From Nocardia nova (GTDB lineage: Bacteria; Actinomycetota; Actinomycetes; Mycobacteriales; Mycobacteriaceae), in NCBI RefSeq assembly GCF_002933465.1, contig NZ_PSZE01000002.1:124001-188000 (forward strand): a stretch of 64,000 nt of DNA. Direction: 5' to 3'. The position numbers and the translations under genes are program-made. Below, piece by piece: positions 24,931 to 35,447 of this stretch (the stretch's first letter is position 1; each line of letters begins with the position of its first letter). Under the pieces are notes generated by a model, which ran no database searches, was not told where the DNA came from, and worked only from the letters and a program-made list of their open reading frames with translations.

Positions 24931-25824
24931 TCAGCCGGGACCGAAGTTCAGGACCAGCGAGATCACGAACCAGACCACCCAGGCAGCAGCGATAAGCATG
25001 CCGATCGCGAGCAGGATGCGCAGCACCGCCCGGCCGGGATCGATGCGGTCCGCCTCCTTCGGATACAGGTTCCACGGGCTGTACCAGGGCATCGTGATCG
25101 CGACGGGGCGCCCGTAGGACTGATCGGCGTGGGCCTGCTCCTCCAGGAACGCCTCCGCCTGCGCCTGTTGCGGGCCGCCGTACCACAGTGTGGTGTCCAC
25201 CGGTCCGCCGAAACCCTCGGCGACGAGATCCTGCGGGGAGGGCAGATACGGCAGAATACCCAATCCGCGGAAGGTCAGCGCCACCTCGTTCACCGTCCAC
25301 TGCGCCCGGCCCTGCGAGGTGAGCGCGGTCAGGCAATCGGCCAGCCGCCTCGGGTCGTCGCCGAGCACCACCTGCAAACCCGGGTCGTTCCACAGCTGGC
25401 GGATCGTCGGCTTCGCCCCGTGCGGCGGCACCACCACGACCACGCCCTGCACCACGCGCTGGCCCAGGCCGCGTTCGGCCAGCCAGTTCTGCAGGGCGTG
25501 GGTGTGCTCACGGGAGCGGTCCAGCGGTGTGCCGCGATCGCCGCCCTCGAAACTCACCACGTGCCCACCGACCCGCCACGGCCCGTTCAACGGGACCTCG
25601 AGGTCGCCGCTCACCCGCTCGACCAGGGCCTCGGCCTCGATCACCACACAGGTGGTCGGCGTCCAGATCACCGCATCGAACTGATGCAACCGATCGGCGT
25701 AGAACAGACTGCAGTTGACCGTTGCCACACCCTGTGGGTCACCCGGCCCCTTCCAGGTACGCAACCAGTCGATGAGGACCCGCTCGGCCAGGGTCCCGGC
25801 CGCGTTCTGCACTCGCACGAGCAT
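24931..25824 (-). CDS. NERD-domain protein with C-terminal membrane anchor
   Basis: A 297-residue protein. Residues 8-110 fit the NERD (nuclease-related) domain: AERVLIDWLRTWKG, then LFYADRLHQFDAVIWTPTTC and VVIEAEALVERVSGDLEVPL, with the Asp-(x)n-ExE pattern of restriction-like nucleases (D60, E73, E75 region). A middle segment repeats nucleotide-processing style strands (RVVQGVVVVVPPHGAKPTIR). The last 35 residues are one strong transmembrane helix (ILLAIGMLIAAAWVVWFVIS). NERD proteins are thought to process DNA or RNA, but function is mostly unproven. The start at 25824 (MLVRVQNAAG) is preferred over an upstream ATG because the family begins there. Confidence 0.75.
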   Translation of the reverse strand: MLVRVQNAAGTLAERVLIDWLRTWKGPGDPQGVATVNCSLFYADRLHQFDAVIWTPTTCVVIEAEALVERVSGDLEVPLNGPWRVGGHVVSFEGGDRGTPLDRSREHTHALQNWLAERGLGQRVVQGVVVVVPPHGAKPTIRQLWNDPGLQVVLGDDPRRLADCLTALTSQGRAQWTVNEVALTFRGLGILPYLPSPQDLVAEGFGGPVDTTLWYGGPQQAQAEAFLEEQAHADQSYGRPVAITMPWYSPWNLYPKEADRIDPGRAVLRILLAIGMLIAAAWVVWFVISLVLNFGPG

Positions 25825-25971
25825 TGGCGACCGCCCTTCCGTCGACACTCGGTACCGGAAAGCATAAGGGGCACTACGGGTCCGGGGGAGACTTCGACGC
25901 GCCGGTGTCGGCATATCGCGCGCCTTCGCCGCCCGGCGGGGCAGTGGCGACGGCGCCCGGTCTGCCGGCGG

Positions 25972-27666
25972 TCAGCGCTCGGCGGGCGCGGGATCGATCG
26001 GTGCGATGGGCAGCCGCAGCGCGCCCGGCGCGGTATCGGGCACGGTGGCGAAGTGGGGGGCGACCGGGTCGATGCGGCGGTAGCTCGCGCCGAGTTCCGG
26101 CCGCGGATCGGGTTCACCCTTGTTGGGCCAGAACGCCATCGCGCGTTCGGCCTGCGCGGTGATCGTCAGCGACGGGTTCACTCCGAGGTTCGCGGTGACC
26201 GCCGATCCGTCGGCGATATGCAGTCCGGGATGGCCGAATACGCGTTGGTACGGGTCCACCACACCGCTTTCGGGCCCTTCGCCGATCACGCAGCCGCCGA
26301 TGTAGTGCGCGGTGGCGGGGATGTTGAACACGTCCATGACGAGGCCGTGCACGTCGCCGTCGACCTTCTCCCCGAACCGGCGGCCGATCTCGTGGGCCAG
26401 CGGAATCCAGGTCGGATTCGGTTGTCCGGTGCCCTGTCTGGTCTTCAGCTGTCCCCAGCGGCGGAACGAGGTCAGCGAATTGTCCAGCGACTGCATCACC
26501 AACAGGATCACCGACTTCTCCGAGGCGTGGCGGGCATTGAGGCTGCGTGCGAAGACCAGCGGGTGCAGCACGATGGCCAGCAGGAAGCGCAGGAACCGGA
26601 ACGCGCCGCCGTCGACGATCGGCACCGACATCGGGAACAGCGCGTTCTGCCCCTTGCCGTAGTGGCAGACCTCGACGTGGGTGTCGGGTTCGGGATGGAT
26701 CGAGGACGTGATGGCGATGCCCTCGGCGAAGTCGCGGCGCTGCCGGCTGACCACATTGAGAATCGCCTCGGAGTTGCTGCGGGTCAGCTCGCCCAGCCGG
26801 GGCGACAGGTTCGGCAGTACGTTGTCGTCACGCATCGTGTGCAACAGCTTCTGGGTGCCCAGCGCCGCGGCGGCGAAGACGACCTGTTCGGCGGTGAAAG
26901 TCTTGCGGCCCTTGCGAAGCCGGCGATCCGAACGCTGTGTCTCGATCGCGTAGCCGCCGCCCACCATCGGACGCACGCGCGTCGCCGTGGTCAGTTCGAA
27001 CACTTTGGCACCGGCCTGTTCGGCGAGGTACAGGTAGTTGGTGGGGGTGGTGTTCTTGGCGTTGTGCGGGCAGCCGGTGAAGCAGCGCGCGCAGTGGATG
27101 CAGCCGCTGCGGCGCGGGCCTGCGCCGCCGAAGTAGGGGTCGTCGACCTCGACGCCGGGCTGCTCCTCGTTGAAGAACACGCCGACGTTGGTGGGGTGAT
27201 AGGTATCACCTACGCCGAGATCGTCTGCGATGGAACGGATCGCCTCGTCGGCGGGCGTCACACGCGGATTGGGCGCTACCCCCAGCATCCGCTTGGCCTG
27301 GTCGTAATAGGGGGCCAGTTCGCTGCGCCAGTCGGCGATATGGGCCCACTGCTTGTCGGTGTAGAAGTTCGGCAGCGGTTCGTAGAGGGTGTTGCCGTAG
27401 ATCAGCGAGCCGCCGCCCACACCGGCGGCGGAGAACACCGCGCACTTGCCGAGCACGCTGATCCGCTGCGGGCCGGTCAGGCCCAGGCGCGGCGCCCAGA
27501 TCGACTTGCGCACATTCCAATTCGAGTTCGGAATGGACTCCGCGGGCCAGCGCCGGCCGGATTCCAGAACGGCCACCCGATAGCCCTTCTCGGTGAGGCG
27601 CAGTGCACTGACGCTGCCACCGAAGCCGGAGCCGATCACCACCACGTCGTAGTCGAAGTCGGGCAT
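25972..27666 (-). CDS. GMC-family FAD oxidoreductase resembling ChoD (cholesterol oxidase-like)
   Basis: A 564-residue flavoprotein. The N-terminal FAD-binding fingerprint is DVVVIGSGFGGSVSALRLTE; next come FSAAGVGGGSLIYGNTLYEP, a four-cysteine cluster GCIHCARCFTGCPHNAKNT near residues 188-206, VVFAAAALGTQKLLHTMRDD and the C-terminal GMC motif LHIADGSAVTANLGVNPSLT. It resembles M. tuberculosis ChoD (Rv3409c), annotated cholesterol oxidase though that activity is debated for the mycobacterial protein. The cysteine cluster looks like an iron-sulfur site but this is inference. Location between NERD and lipid-synthesis genes differs from the M. tuberculosis position beside guaB. With CYP125 7 kb away, a sterol role is possible. 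Confidence 0.85.
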   Translation of the reverse strand: MPDFDYDVVVIGSGFGGSVSALRLTEKGYRVAVLESGRRWPAESIPNSNWNVRKSIWAPRLGLTGPQRISVLGKCAVFSAAGVGGGSLIYGNTLYEPLPNFYTDKQWAHIADWRSELAPYYDQAKRMLGVAPNPRVTPADEAIRSIADDLGVGDTYHPTNVGVFFNEEQPGVEVDDPYFGGAGPRRSGCIHCARCFTGCPHNAKNTTPTNYLYLAEQAGAKVFELTTATRVRPMVGGGYAIETQRSDRRLRKGRKTFTAEQVVFAAAALGTQKLLHTMRDDNVLPNLSPRLGELTRSNSEAILNVVSRQRRDFAEGIAITSSIHPEPDTHVEVCHYGKGQNALFPMSVPIVDGGAFRFLRFLLAIVLHPLVFARSLNARHASEKSVILLVMQSLDNSLTSFRRWGQLKTRQGTGQPNPTWIPLAHEIGRRFGEKVDGDVHGLVMDVFNIPATAHYIGGCVIGEGPESGVVDPYQRVFGHPGLHIADGSAVTANLGVNPSLTITAQAERAMAFWPNKGEPDPRPELGASYRRIDPVAPHFATVPDTAPGALRLPIAPIDPAPAER

Positions 27667-27830
27667 GTCTTCCTCTCGTCACCGCGTTCACAATGAAACG
27701 ATTATCGACTCATTGCGTCACTCGCTAGTGTGCCATCCGGCCGGATGCGACCGGTAAACCTATCGTGCCGCCGCACCCGTCGCGGCGTGCCCGAATGGCG
27801 CGGCGGGATCGGTTCGGGTAAGCAACAGGC

Positions 27831-28496
27831 GTGAGCAACCGACCGACCGGCGGGTCCGGCCCCGACCATCAGGCCTCCGAGCGCTCGGAGCCCGCGCGCG
27901 AACCCGCGGACGCTGCGGGCGGCACGGACACCGACCGCATTCTCACCGTGCCGAACATATTGAGTGTGTTGCGGCTGATCGGCGTGCCGGTCTTCCTCTG
28001 GCTGCTGTTGGTCCTGCATGCCGACGGCTGGGCGTTCGCGCTGCTGGTCGCCAGTGGCGTCACCGACTACCTCGACGGAAAGCTGGCGCGGCTGCTCGAT
28101 CAGTACTCGCGGCTCGGCGCCCTGCTGGACCCGTTGGTGGACCGGTTGTATCTCATCGCCACCGTGCTCGGCCTGCTGGTGCGCGGAATCCTGCCGTGGC
28201 CGTTCGTCGTCGTGCTGATCGGCCGCGACCTGATCCTGAGTACGACGCTGCCGATCTATCGCCGCCGCGACCTCGATCCGCCGGAGGTCATCTACCTCGG
28301 CAAGGCGGCCACCTTCGCGCTGATGTCAGCGTTGCCGTGGTTGCTGGCCGGCCAGATGGATTGGGCGGCGGCCGGTTTCGGCCGGGCCTTCGGCTGGGCG
28401 CTGCTGTGGTGGGGTACGGCGGTCTACGTGTGGACGGGCCTGCTGTATCTGCGTAAGGCCTTCGCCGTCGCGCGGACGATGCCCCCCGCGCGGTAG
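27831..28496 (+). CDS. CDP-alcohol phosphatidyltransferase (PgsA2-like)
   Basis: A 221-residue membrane enzyme that condenses CDP-diacylglycerol with an alcohol such as glycerol-3-phosphate or a second phospholipid. The diagnostic motif D-G-x2-A-R-x8-G-x3-D-x3-D is read in TDYLDGKLARLLDQYSRLGA followed by LLDPLVDR (Asp residues of both halves present). Hydrophobic helices surround it (LRLIGVPVFLWLLLVL, FVVVLIGRDLIL). The first 38 residues are a polar low-complexity leader. It holds the place of M. tuberculosis pgsA2 (Rv1822) upstream of gcvH-garA, so a cardiolipin or PGP synthase role is likely, but substrate is not proven. Confidence 0.88.
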   Translation: MSNRPTGGSGPDHQASERSEPAREPADAAGGTDTDRILTVPNILSVLRLIGVPVFLWLLLVLHADGWAFALLVASGVTDYLDGKLARLLDQYSRLGALLDPLVDRLYLIATVLGLLVRGILPWPFVVVLIGRDLILSTTLPIYRRRDLDPPEVIYLGKAATFALMSALPWLLAGQMDWAAAGFGRAFGWALLWWGTAVYVWTGLLYLRKAFAVARTMPPAR

Positions 28497-28633
28497 CGGA
28501 CCATACCTGTTGCGCCGCGAGCAACTTCGCAGCGGGTGTGGCGATCCACCGTGTCGGCCCGGGTCGATAGAGTTGTGCCGAACGCCGGTCGGCCGACGCC
28601 TGTGAAAGGACGCCCCGTGAGAGGAATCAGCCT

Positions 28634-29032
28634 GTGACCAACCTTCCCGAGGACCTTCGCTACACCGAGGAACACGAGTGGGTGCAGCGGATCGCGCCGA
28701 ACCGCGTGCGGGTCGGTATCACCGATTTCGCGCAGTCGCAGCTCGGTGATGTGGTGTTCGTGCAGCTGCCGGCAGTCGAGACCGTGGTGTCGGCCGGCGA
28801 GGCGATCGCCGAGGTCGAATCGACCAAGAGCGTCTCGGAGATCTACGCCCCGCTGAACGCGAAAGTCGTTGCGGCGAACGAAGATCTCGACTCCGAGCCG
28901 GAATCGGTGAACACCGATCCCTACGGTGACGGCTGGATGTTCGAGCTGCAGATCGACGACGCCGAGGCGCTCGATACCGCCCTCGGCGCACTGCTCGATG
29001 CCGCAGGTTACCAAGGAGTTATCGAGGGCTGA
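28634..29032 (+). CDS. gcvH: Glycine cleavage system H protein
   Basis: A 132-residue lipoyl carrier that shuttles the aminomethyl group between the P, T and L proteins of glycine cleavage. The lipoylation site is Lys65 in AEVESTKSVSEIYAPL, inside the standard barrel-sandwich fold; VGITDFAQSQLGDVVFVQLP is also typical. It has a GTG start at 28634 directly after AGGAATCAGCC. It is separated from gcvP (at 32323) by garA and two MerR genes, the order found in mycobacteria. No gcvT lies in the window. Confidence 0.95.
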   Translation: MTNLPEDLRYTEEHEWVQRIAPNRVRVGITDFAQSQLGDVVFVQLPAVETVVSAGEAIAEVESTKSVSEIYAPLNAKVVAANEDLDSEPESVNTDPYGDGWMFELQIDDAEALDTALGALLDAAGYQGVIEG

Positions 29033-29251
29033 GTCAGCCTTCCCAGTTCTACCTGCACGGGTGTGGCCCAGCAGGGTACGGTCAATGCCAACAGATGTGC
29101 CGGCGGCCGGTGCCGGGAACTCTGCCGGAACTTGCCGGTGACACCTGACAGCGCGACAGCCGGTCGCGATGGGTGGCGACGGTGAGGGCAGTGCGCTCGG
29201 AATTGGCGCCGGATACCGGTACGGAAAATCGGTTCGAGGAGGAGAGCAAGG

Positions 29252-29722
29252 GTGAGCGAGAACAAAGACCCGGGATACGGGGAGAGCGCGGCCGAAACGA
29301 CTTCGGTGTTCCGCGCTGACTTCCTCAACGAGGTCGACGCGTCGCGCTCCGGTGAGCAGACCGGCGAGCAGCCGGTGCAAGGGGTCGAGGGGCTGCCCGC
29401 GGGTGCCGCCCTGCTGGTGGTCAAGCGCGGTCCCAACGCGGGGTCGCGGTTCCTGTTGGATCAGCCCACCACGTCGGCGGGCCGTCACCCCGACAGCGAC
29501 ATCTTTCTCGACGATGTCACCGTGTCCCGTCGGCACGCGGAGTTCCGGCAGGACGAGGACACCTTCCAGGTCGTGGACGTGGGCAGCCTCAACGGCACCT
29601 ACGTCAACCGCGAGCCGGTGGATTCCTCGGAGCTGCAGAACGGTGACGAGGTGCAGATCGGCAAGTTCCGGCTGGTCTTCCTGACCGGGCCGCGACCGCA
29701 GGTCAACGAGCCGAGCGCATAA
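29252..29722 (+). CDS. garA: FHA-domain regulator GarA (OdhI)
   Basis: A 156-residue phospho-switch that inhibits 2-oxoglutarate dehydrogenase and controls glutamate dehydrogenase and glutamate synthase. The N-terminal motif AAETTSVFRADFLNEVD carries Thr16 and Thr17, the sites phosphorylated by PknG and PknB in mycobacteria. The FHA domain spans about 52-145: LVVKRGPNAGSRFLLD, SAGRHPDSDIFLDDVTVSRR and VGSLNGTYVNREPVD include the conserved GR, SRRH and NGT residues that bind phosphothreonine. It sits between gcvH and ftsR as in other Mycobacteriales. Start and length agree with the family. Confidence 0.95.
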   Translation: MSENKDPGYGESAAETTSVFRADFLNEVDASRSGEQTGEQPVQGVEGLPAGAALLVVKRGPNAGSRFLLDQPTTSAGRHPDSDIFLDDVTVSRRHAEFRQDEDTFQVVDVGSLNGTYVNREPVDSSELQNGDEVQIGKFRLVFLTGPRPQVNEPSA

Positions 29723-29743
29723 CGGCCGAGGCGGATTCCACTG

Positions 29744-30550
29744 ATGACTGGCGCAGCGCAATGGACACGCGGAGGAATGTCGATCGGCTCCGTGCTGGAC
29801 CTGCTGCGTCCGGATTTTCCGGACATCACCATTTCCAAGATCCGCTTCCTCGAGTCCGAGGGGCTGATCCGCCCGGAGCGCACGCCTTCGGGATATCGCA
29901 GATTCTCGGTCGCCGACGTCGAACGGCTGAAGTTCGTGCTGACCGCGCAGCGGGATCAGTATCTGCCGCTGAAGGTGATCAAGGAGCAGCTCGAAGCGAT
30001 CGACCGCGGCGCGGCGACCCTGGGCGTGCGCGAGGCGCGGGCCCGGGCCGACGGCGCCGGTGCGGACGACTCGGGGCGTGCGCCCGAGTCCACCCACACG
30101 GTAGCCACCCCCGCGGCGCCCCGGCGGTTGGGTGTGGTGCCCGGCGAGGTGTCGCCGGACGAATTGCGCCTCGATCACGAAATGCGCGTCACGCGTGCCG
30201 ATCTGCTGGAGCAGGCCGGGATAGATGAGAAATTTCTCACCGAACTGATTCGTGCCGGCCTGATCACGCCCGGCGCTGCCGGATTCTTCGACGCCGAGGC
30301 CGTCACCTTGGCCCGCACCGCCCAGGCGATGAGCGAATTCGGTTTGGAGGCACGGCATCTGCGGGCGTTCAAGCTGGCAGCGGACCGGGAGGCGGCGATG
30401 ATCGCCCAGATCGCCGCGCCGATAGCCAAGAGTCGCGACGCCGATGCCCGGGCCCGCGCCGAGGAGACCGTACGCGAGTTGGCGGCGTTGTCGCTGACGC
30501 TGCATACCAGCTTGGTGAAGACGTCGGTGCGGGCTTCCCTCGGCGGCTGA
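29744..30550 (+). CDS. ftsR: MerR-type regulator FtsR
   Basis: A 268-residue MerR-like regulator, the FtsR (Rv1828) group that binds the ftsZ region in Corynebacterium and mycobacteria. The N-terminal helix-turn-helix reads MSIGSVLDLLRPDFPDITIS, KIRFLESEGLIRPERTPSGY and RRFSVADVERLKFVLTAQRD. An Ala/Pro linker (about residues 105-130) precedes a second winged domain (LLEQAGIDEKFLTELIRAGL, FFDAEAVTLARTAQAMSEFG). No cysteine pattern for metal sensing is seen. It follows garA by 21 bases, presumably co-transcribed. The gene order of this cluster supports the name. Confidence 0.85.
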   Translation: MTGAAQWTRGGMSIGSVLDLLRPDFPDITISKIRFLESEGLIRPERTPSGYRRFSVADVERLKFVLTAQRDQYLPLKVIKEQLEAIDRGAATLGVREARARADGAGADDSGRAPESTHTVATPAAPRRLGVVPGEVSPDELRLDHEMRVTRADLLEQAGIDEKFLTELIRAGLITPGAAGFFDAEAVTLARTAQAMSEFGLEARHLRAFKLAADREAAMIAQIAAPIAKSRDADARARAEETVRELAALSLTLHTSLVKTSVRASLGG

Positions 30551-30629
30551 ATTCTTCGCCTAGACTCGGTGATACGGCCTGCCCAGCTGGGCTCGTGCGG
30601 GCGGCCGGCGAGTATGGGAGGCCAGTGCG

Positions 30630-31103
30630 ATGAGTGAAATGCGTGTGATCGGCATCCGGGTCGAGCAGCCCCAGAACCAGCCCGTGTTGCTGCTGCGTGA
30701 AGAGTCGGGCGACCGTTATCTGCCCATTTGGATCGGTCAGGCCGAGGCGACCGCCATCGTGCTCGAGCAGGAGGGGGTGACCCCGATCCGGCCGCTGACC
30801 CACGACCTGATCAAGATCCTGATCCACGACCTCGGCCACACCTTGAAAGAGGTGCGAATCGTGGATTTGCAGGAGGGAACCTTCTACGCCGACCTCGTCT
30901 TCGACAACGACGTGCGGATCTCCGCACGTCCGTCGGATTCGATAGCTATCGCCTTGCGGGTCGGTTGCCCGATCTACGCGGAGGAACCGGTCCTCGAGGA
31001 AGCGGGGCTGGTGATGCCCGACGAACGCGAGGACGAGGTGGAGAAGTTCAAGGAGTTCCTGGAGTCGGTGTCTCCGGACGATTTCAAAGCCACCGACAGC
31101 TGA
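30630..31103 (+). CDS. Bifunctional nuclease family protein (DUF151)
   Basis: A 157-residue protein homologous to Rv1829. The BFN/DUF151 fold is read in VIGIRVEQPQNQPVLLLREE, YLPIWIGQAEATAIVLEQEG, TLKEVRIVDLQEGTFYADLV and RISARPSDSIAIALRVGCPI. Plant and Thermotoga members have nuclease or regulatory activity; the actinobacterial function is unproven. It stands between the two MerR genes ftsR and resR. The 3' end is part of a 27-base tandem repeat, which includes the stop codon (see repeat at 31091). Confidence 0.9.
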   Translation: MSEMRVIGIRVEQPQNQPVLLLREESGDRYLPIWIGQAEATAIVLEQEGVTPIRPLTHDLIKILIHDLGHTLKEVRIVDLQEGTFYADLVFDNDVRISARPSDSIAIALRVGCPIYAEEPVLEEAGLVMPDEREDEVEKFKEFLESVSPDDFKATDS

Positions 31104-31198
31104 GCTGTCTTCGAAGGCACCGACAGCTGAGCTGTCTTCGAAGGCACCGACAGCTGAGCTGTCTCTGAAGGCACCGACGGCTGAGCGTCATCGGATCA
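31091..31198 (+). repeat. 27-bp tandem repeat, about four copies, starting at the gene's stop codon
   Basis: CACCGACAGCTGAGCTGTC starts at 31091, 31118 and 31145, with a fourth degenerate copy at 31172, an exact 27-base period. The first copy holds the last codons and TGA of the DUF151 gene. Each copy has the dyad ACAGC-TGA-GCTGT, so the RNA could fold into a row of hairpins. The pattern looks like slipped-strand duplication of the 3' end. No spacers separate the copies, so this is not a CRISPR array. Confidence 0.85.
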
Positions 31199-31376
31199 TC
31201 GGTGAACCGCATGTGGCGGTGAGGTGATCCCGACGGCGCTCTATACCTCACGTAGAGGGTGAGAAACACGCCGCACGCGGAGTTTGGCTCCATGCCCGTG
31301 CTGCCGAGACAATCGACAGAGTAGCCTCGACAGTTAGGCCGTTGTTCTTCTTCGGCGATGCAGTGAGGGAGTAGCA

Positions 31377-31967
31377 GTGGGAGACCGACCGCAGCAACCA
31401 GCACCCGACCCGCGGCCCACCGCGGTCGTGCAGCCAGGGCTGTTCCCTGACGACACGGTGCCCGACGAGCTGGTCGGTTACCGCGTTCCCAGCGCATGCC
31501 AGGTGGCCGGTATCACCTACCGCCAGCTCGACTACTGGGCCCGCACCGGGCTCGTCGTCCCCTCGATTCGCAGCGCCACCGGTTCCGGCAGCCAGCGTCT
31601 GTACTCCTTCAAGGACATCCTGGTTCTCAAGATCGTCAAGCGGCTGCTCGACGCCGGGATCTCGCTGCAGAACATCCGCATCGCCGTCGATCATCTGCGC
31701 AGCCGCGGGGTCGAGGATCTGGCCGGGATCACGCTGTTCTCCGACGGCACCACCGTCTACGAATGCTCCTCCCCGGAAGAGGTCGTCGATTTACTGCAGG
31801 GCGGTCAGGGCGTCTTCGGTATCGCTGTCAGCGGAGCCATGCGCGAGCTGACCGGCGCGATCGCCAACTTCCCGGCCGAACGCGCCGAAACCCACGAGGC
31901 GAGTGACCGGCCCGAGGACGAATTGGCCTACCGCCGCAAGGCGCGCGAGAACCGCAAGACCGGATAG
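31377..31967 (+). CDS. resR: MerR-type regulator, ResR (Rv1830)-like
   Basis: A 196-residue MerR protein that in M. tuberculosis acts in cell growth and division control and antibiotic tolerance (Rv1830, named ResR or McdR). The helix-turn-helix reads VPSACQVAGITYRQLDYWAR, TGLVVPSIRSATGSGSQRLY and FKDILVLKIVKRLLDAGISL. A C-terminal helical part includes LFSDGTTVYECSSPEEVVDL. The start is a GTG at 31377. The 270-base upstream gap contains the tandem repeat and CCTCACGTAGAGGGTGAG, an imperfect dyad which may be its operator. It precedes the gcvP riboswitch. Confidence 0.85.
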   Translation: MGDRPQQPAPDPRPTAVVQPGLFPDDTVPDELVGYRVPSACQVAGITYRQLDYWARTGLVVPSIRSATGSGSQRLYSFKDILVLKIVKRLLDAGISLQNIRIAVDHLRSRGVEDLAGITLFSDGTTVYECSSPEEVVDLLQGGQGVFGIAVSGAMRELTGAIANFPAERAETHEASDRPEDELAYRRKARENRKTG

Positions 31968-32065
31968 TCGTCCCTCGTCGAATGTGACACAGCCGACTGC
32001 GCCCTGAGCTGGTCGGAAACATGGCGTTTACGGCGCACCGCTTAGACTGAGGGTGCGTCGCCGCC

Positions 32066-32262
32066 GTGCGGGAGAGTTCCGGGTTCGTCCCGGACGCCGA
32101 AGGAGCAGCACCTCCCCGTCAATCTCTCAGGCATCAGGGACCGTACGGAGTTCGACGCCTCTGGAAAGCGGCGGCCGCACACGATGCGGGCCGCCCGCCC
32201 ATGGGGAAAGGGATCGCGCGCGACCCCGAATCTCTCAGGCGCCACGACAGAGGGGGAGGGCC
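32066..32262 (+). promoter_or_regulatory. Tandem glycine riboswitch upstream of gcvP
   Basis: Two aptamers of the glycine (gcvT-type) riboswitch stand in series. The first runs from GTGCGGGAGAGTTCCGGG (32066) through CGCCGAAGGAGCAGCACC, AATCTCTCAGGCA, GGGACCGTACGG and CCTCTGGAAAGCG (to 32170). The second has CCCATGGGGAAAGGGA, CCCCGAATCTCTCAGGC, GCCACGACAGAGGGGGAG (to about 32258). The repeated AATCTCTCAGGC and the GGAAAG and CGGACAG-like ends are class hallmarks. Tandem aptamers bind glycine and usually turn on the glycine cleavage genes. It lies 60 bases before gcvP. The hairpin at 32270-32300 is the probable expression platform. Confidence 0.92.
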
Positions 32263-32269
32263 GACAGTC

Positions 32270-32300
32270 GTCGACGGTGGCACCCGGGGTGCCGGTCGAC
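32270..32300 (+). promoter_or_regulatory. Putative expression-platform hairpin of the glycine riboswitch
   Basis: GTCGACGGTGGCACC pairs with GGTGCCGGTCGAC with one bulge. It lies between the second aptamer and the gcvP ribosome site (TTGGAG, 32313), where it could act as terminator or help mask initiation. No T-run follows, so control of translation is as likely as of termination. Confidence 0.5.
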
Positions 32301-32322
32301 CCGCCCGAGCCTTGGAGCTGCC

Positions 32323-35136
<2,814 letters not shown>

Positions 35137-35157
35137 GTACGGGCCGAGCGCGGGCGG

Positions 35158-35447
35158 TCACGCTCCGGCGGCGACCGCCCGCGCGTAGGCCTCGGCGAGG
35201 CGTTCGGTGGCGGTCGGCTTGCCGGTATCCGGGCGCGCGATGCCAAGGTGGCGTTCGCGCAGTTCGTCCATGAATTCCGCCCACAGTTGCGGGCCGCCGG
35301 CCTCGAGTAGTTCCGCGCGGACGCGTAGTTCGGGGGTCGTCGGACGGTGCCGCAGGGCCCAGGAGGCGAGGGCGCCCAGGACCCGGAACCAGCTGGATCG
35401 CGGGTTCGGTGAGGCTGTAGGTGGCTCGCTGTCCGCGGCGGACAGCG
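35158..35447 (-). pseudogene. 3' remnant of an HxlR-type winged-helix regulator
   Basis: The minus strand, read across one shift, gives SAVRRGQRATYSLTEPAIQL, then VLGALASWALRHRPTTPELR, VRAELLEAGGPQLWAEFMDE and LRERHLGIARPDTGKPTATE with a TGA at 35158. The first part is the wing and last helix of HxlR-type regulators (YSLTEPAIQLVP), and the rest its C-terminal tail. The two parts are in different frames; an extra base in the CCC run at about 35382-35384 explains it. The helix-turn-helix half is absent: the upstream end meets the stop of the VWA gene. Deletion plus frameshift indicate a dead gene. Confidence 0.65.

Noticed and set aside
24931..25824. NERD protein as a toxin or anti-phage nuclease
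   Set aside because: The sequence shows NERD and a membrane anchor only; there is no partner gene or defence context.
25972..27666. Calling the GMC enzyme a proven cholesterol oxidase
   Set aside because: The name ChoD is inherited from mycobacterial annotation; the sequence shows a GMC oxidoreductase with a Cys cluster but does not prove the substrate.
24436..27696. Very long open frame on the plus strand opposite the NERD and ChoD genes
   Set aside because: It reads as His/Arg/Gly-rich shadow sequence of the real minus-strand genes, caused by high GC at third positions.
31091..31198. Possible CRISPR array
   Set aside because: The copies are directly adjacent with no unique spacers, start at a stop codon, and no cas genes are near.
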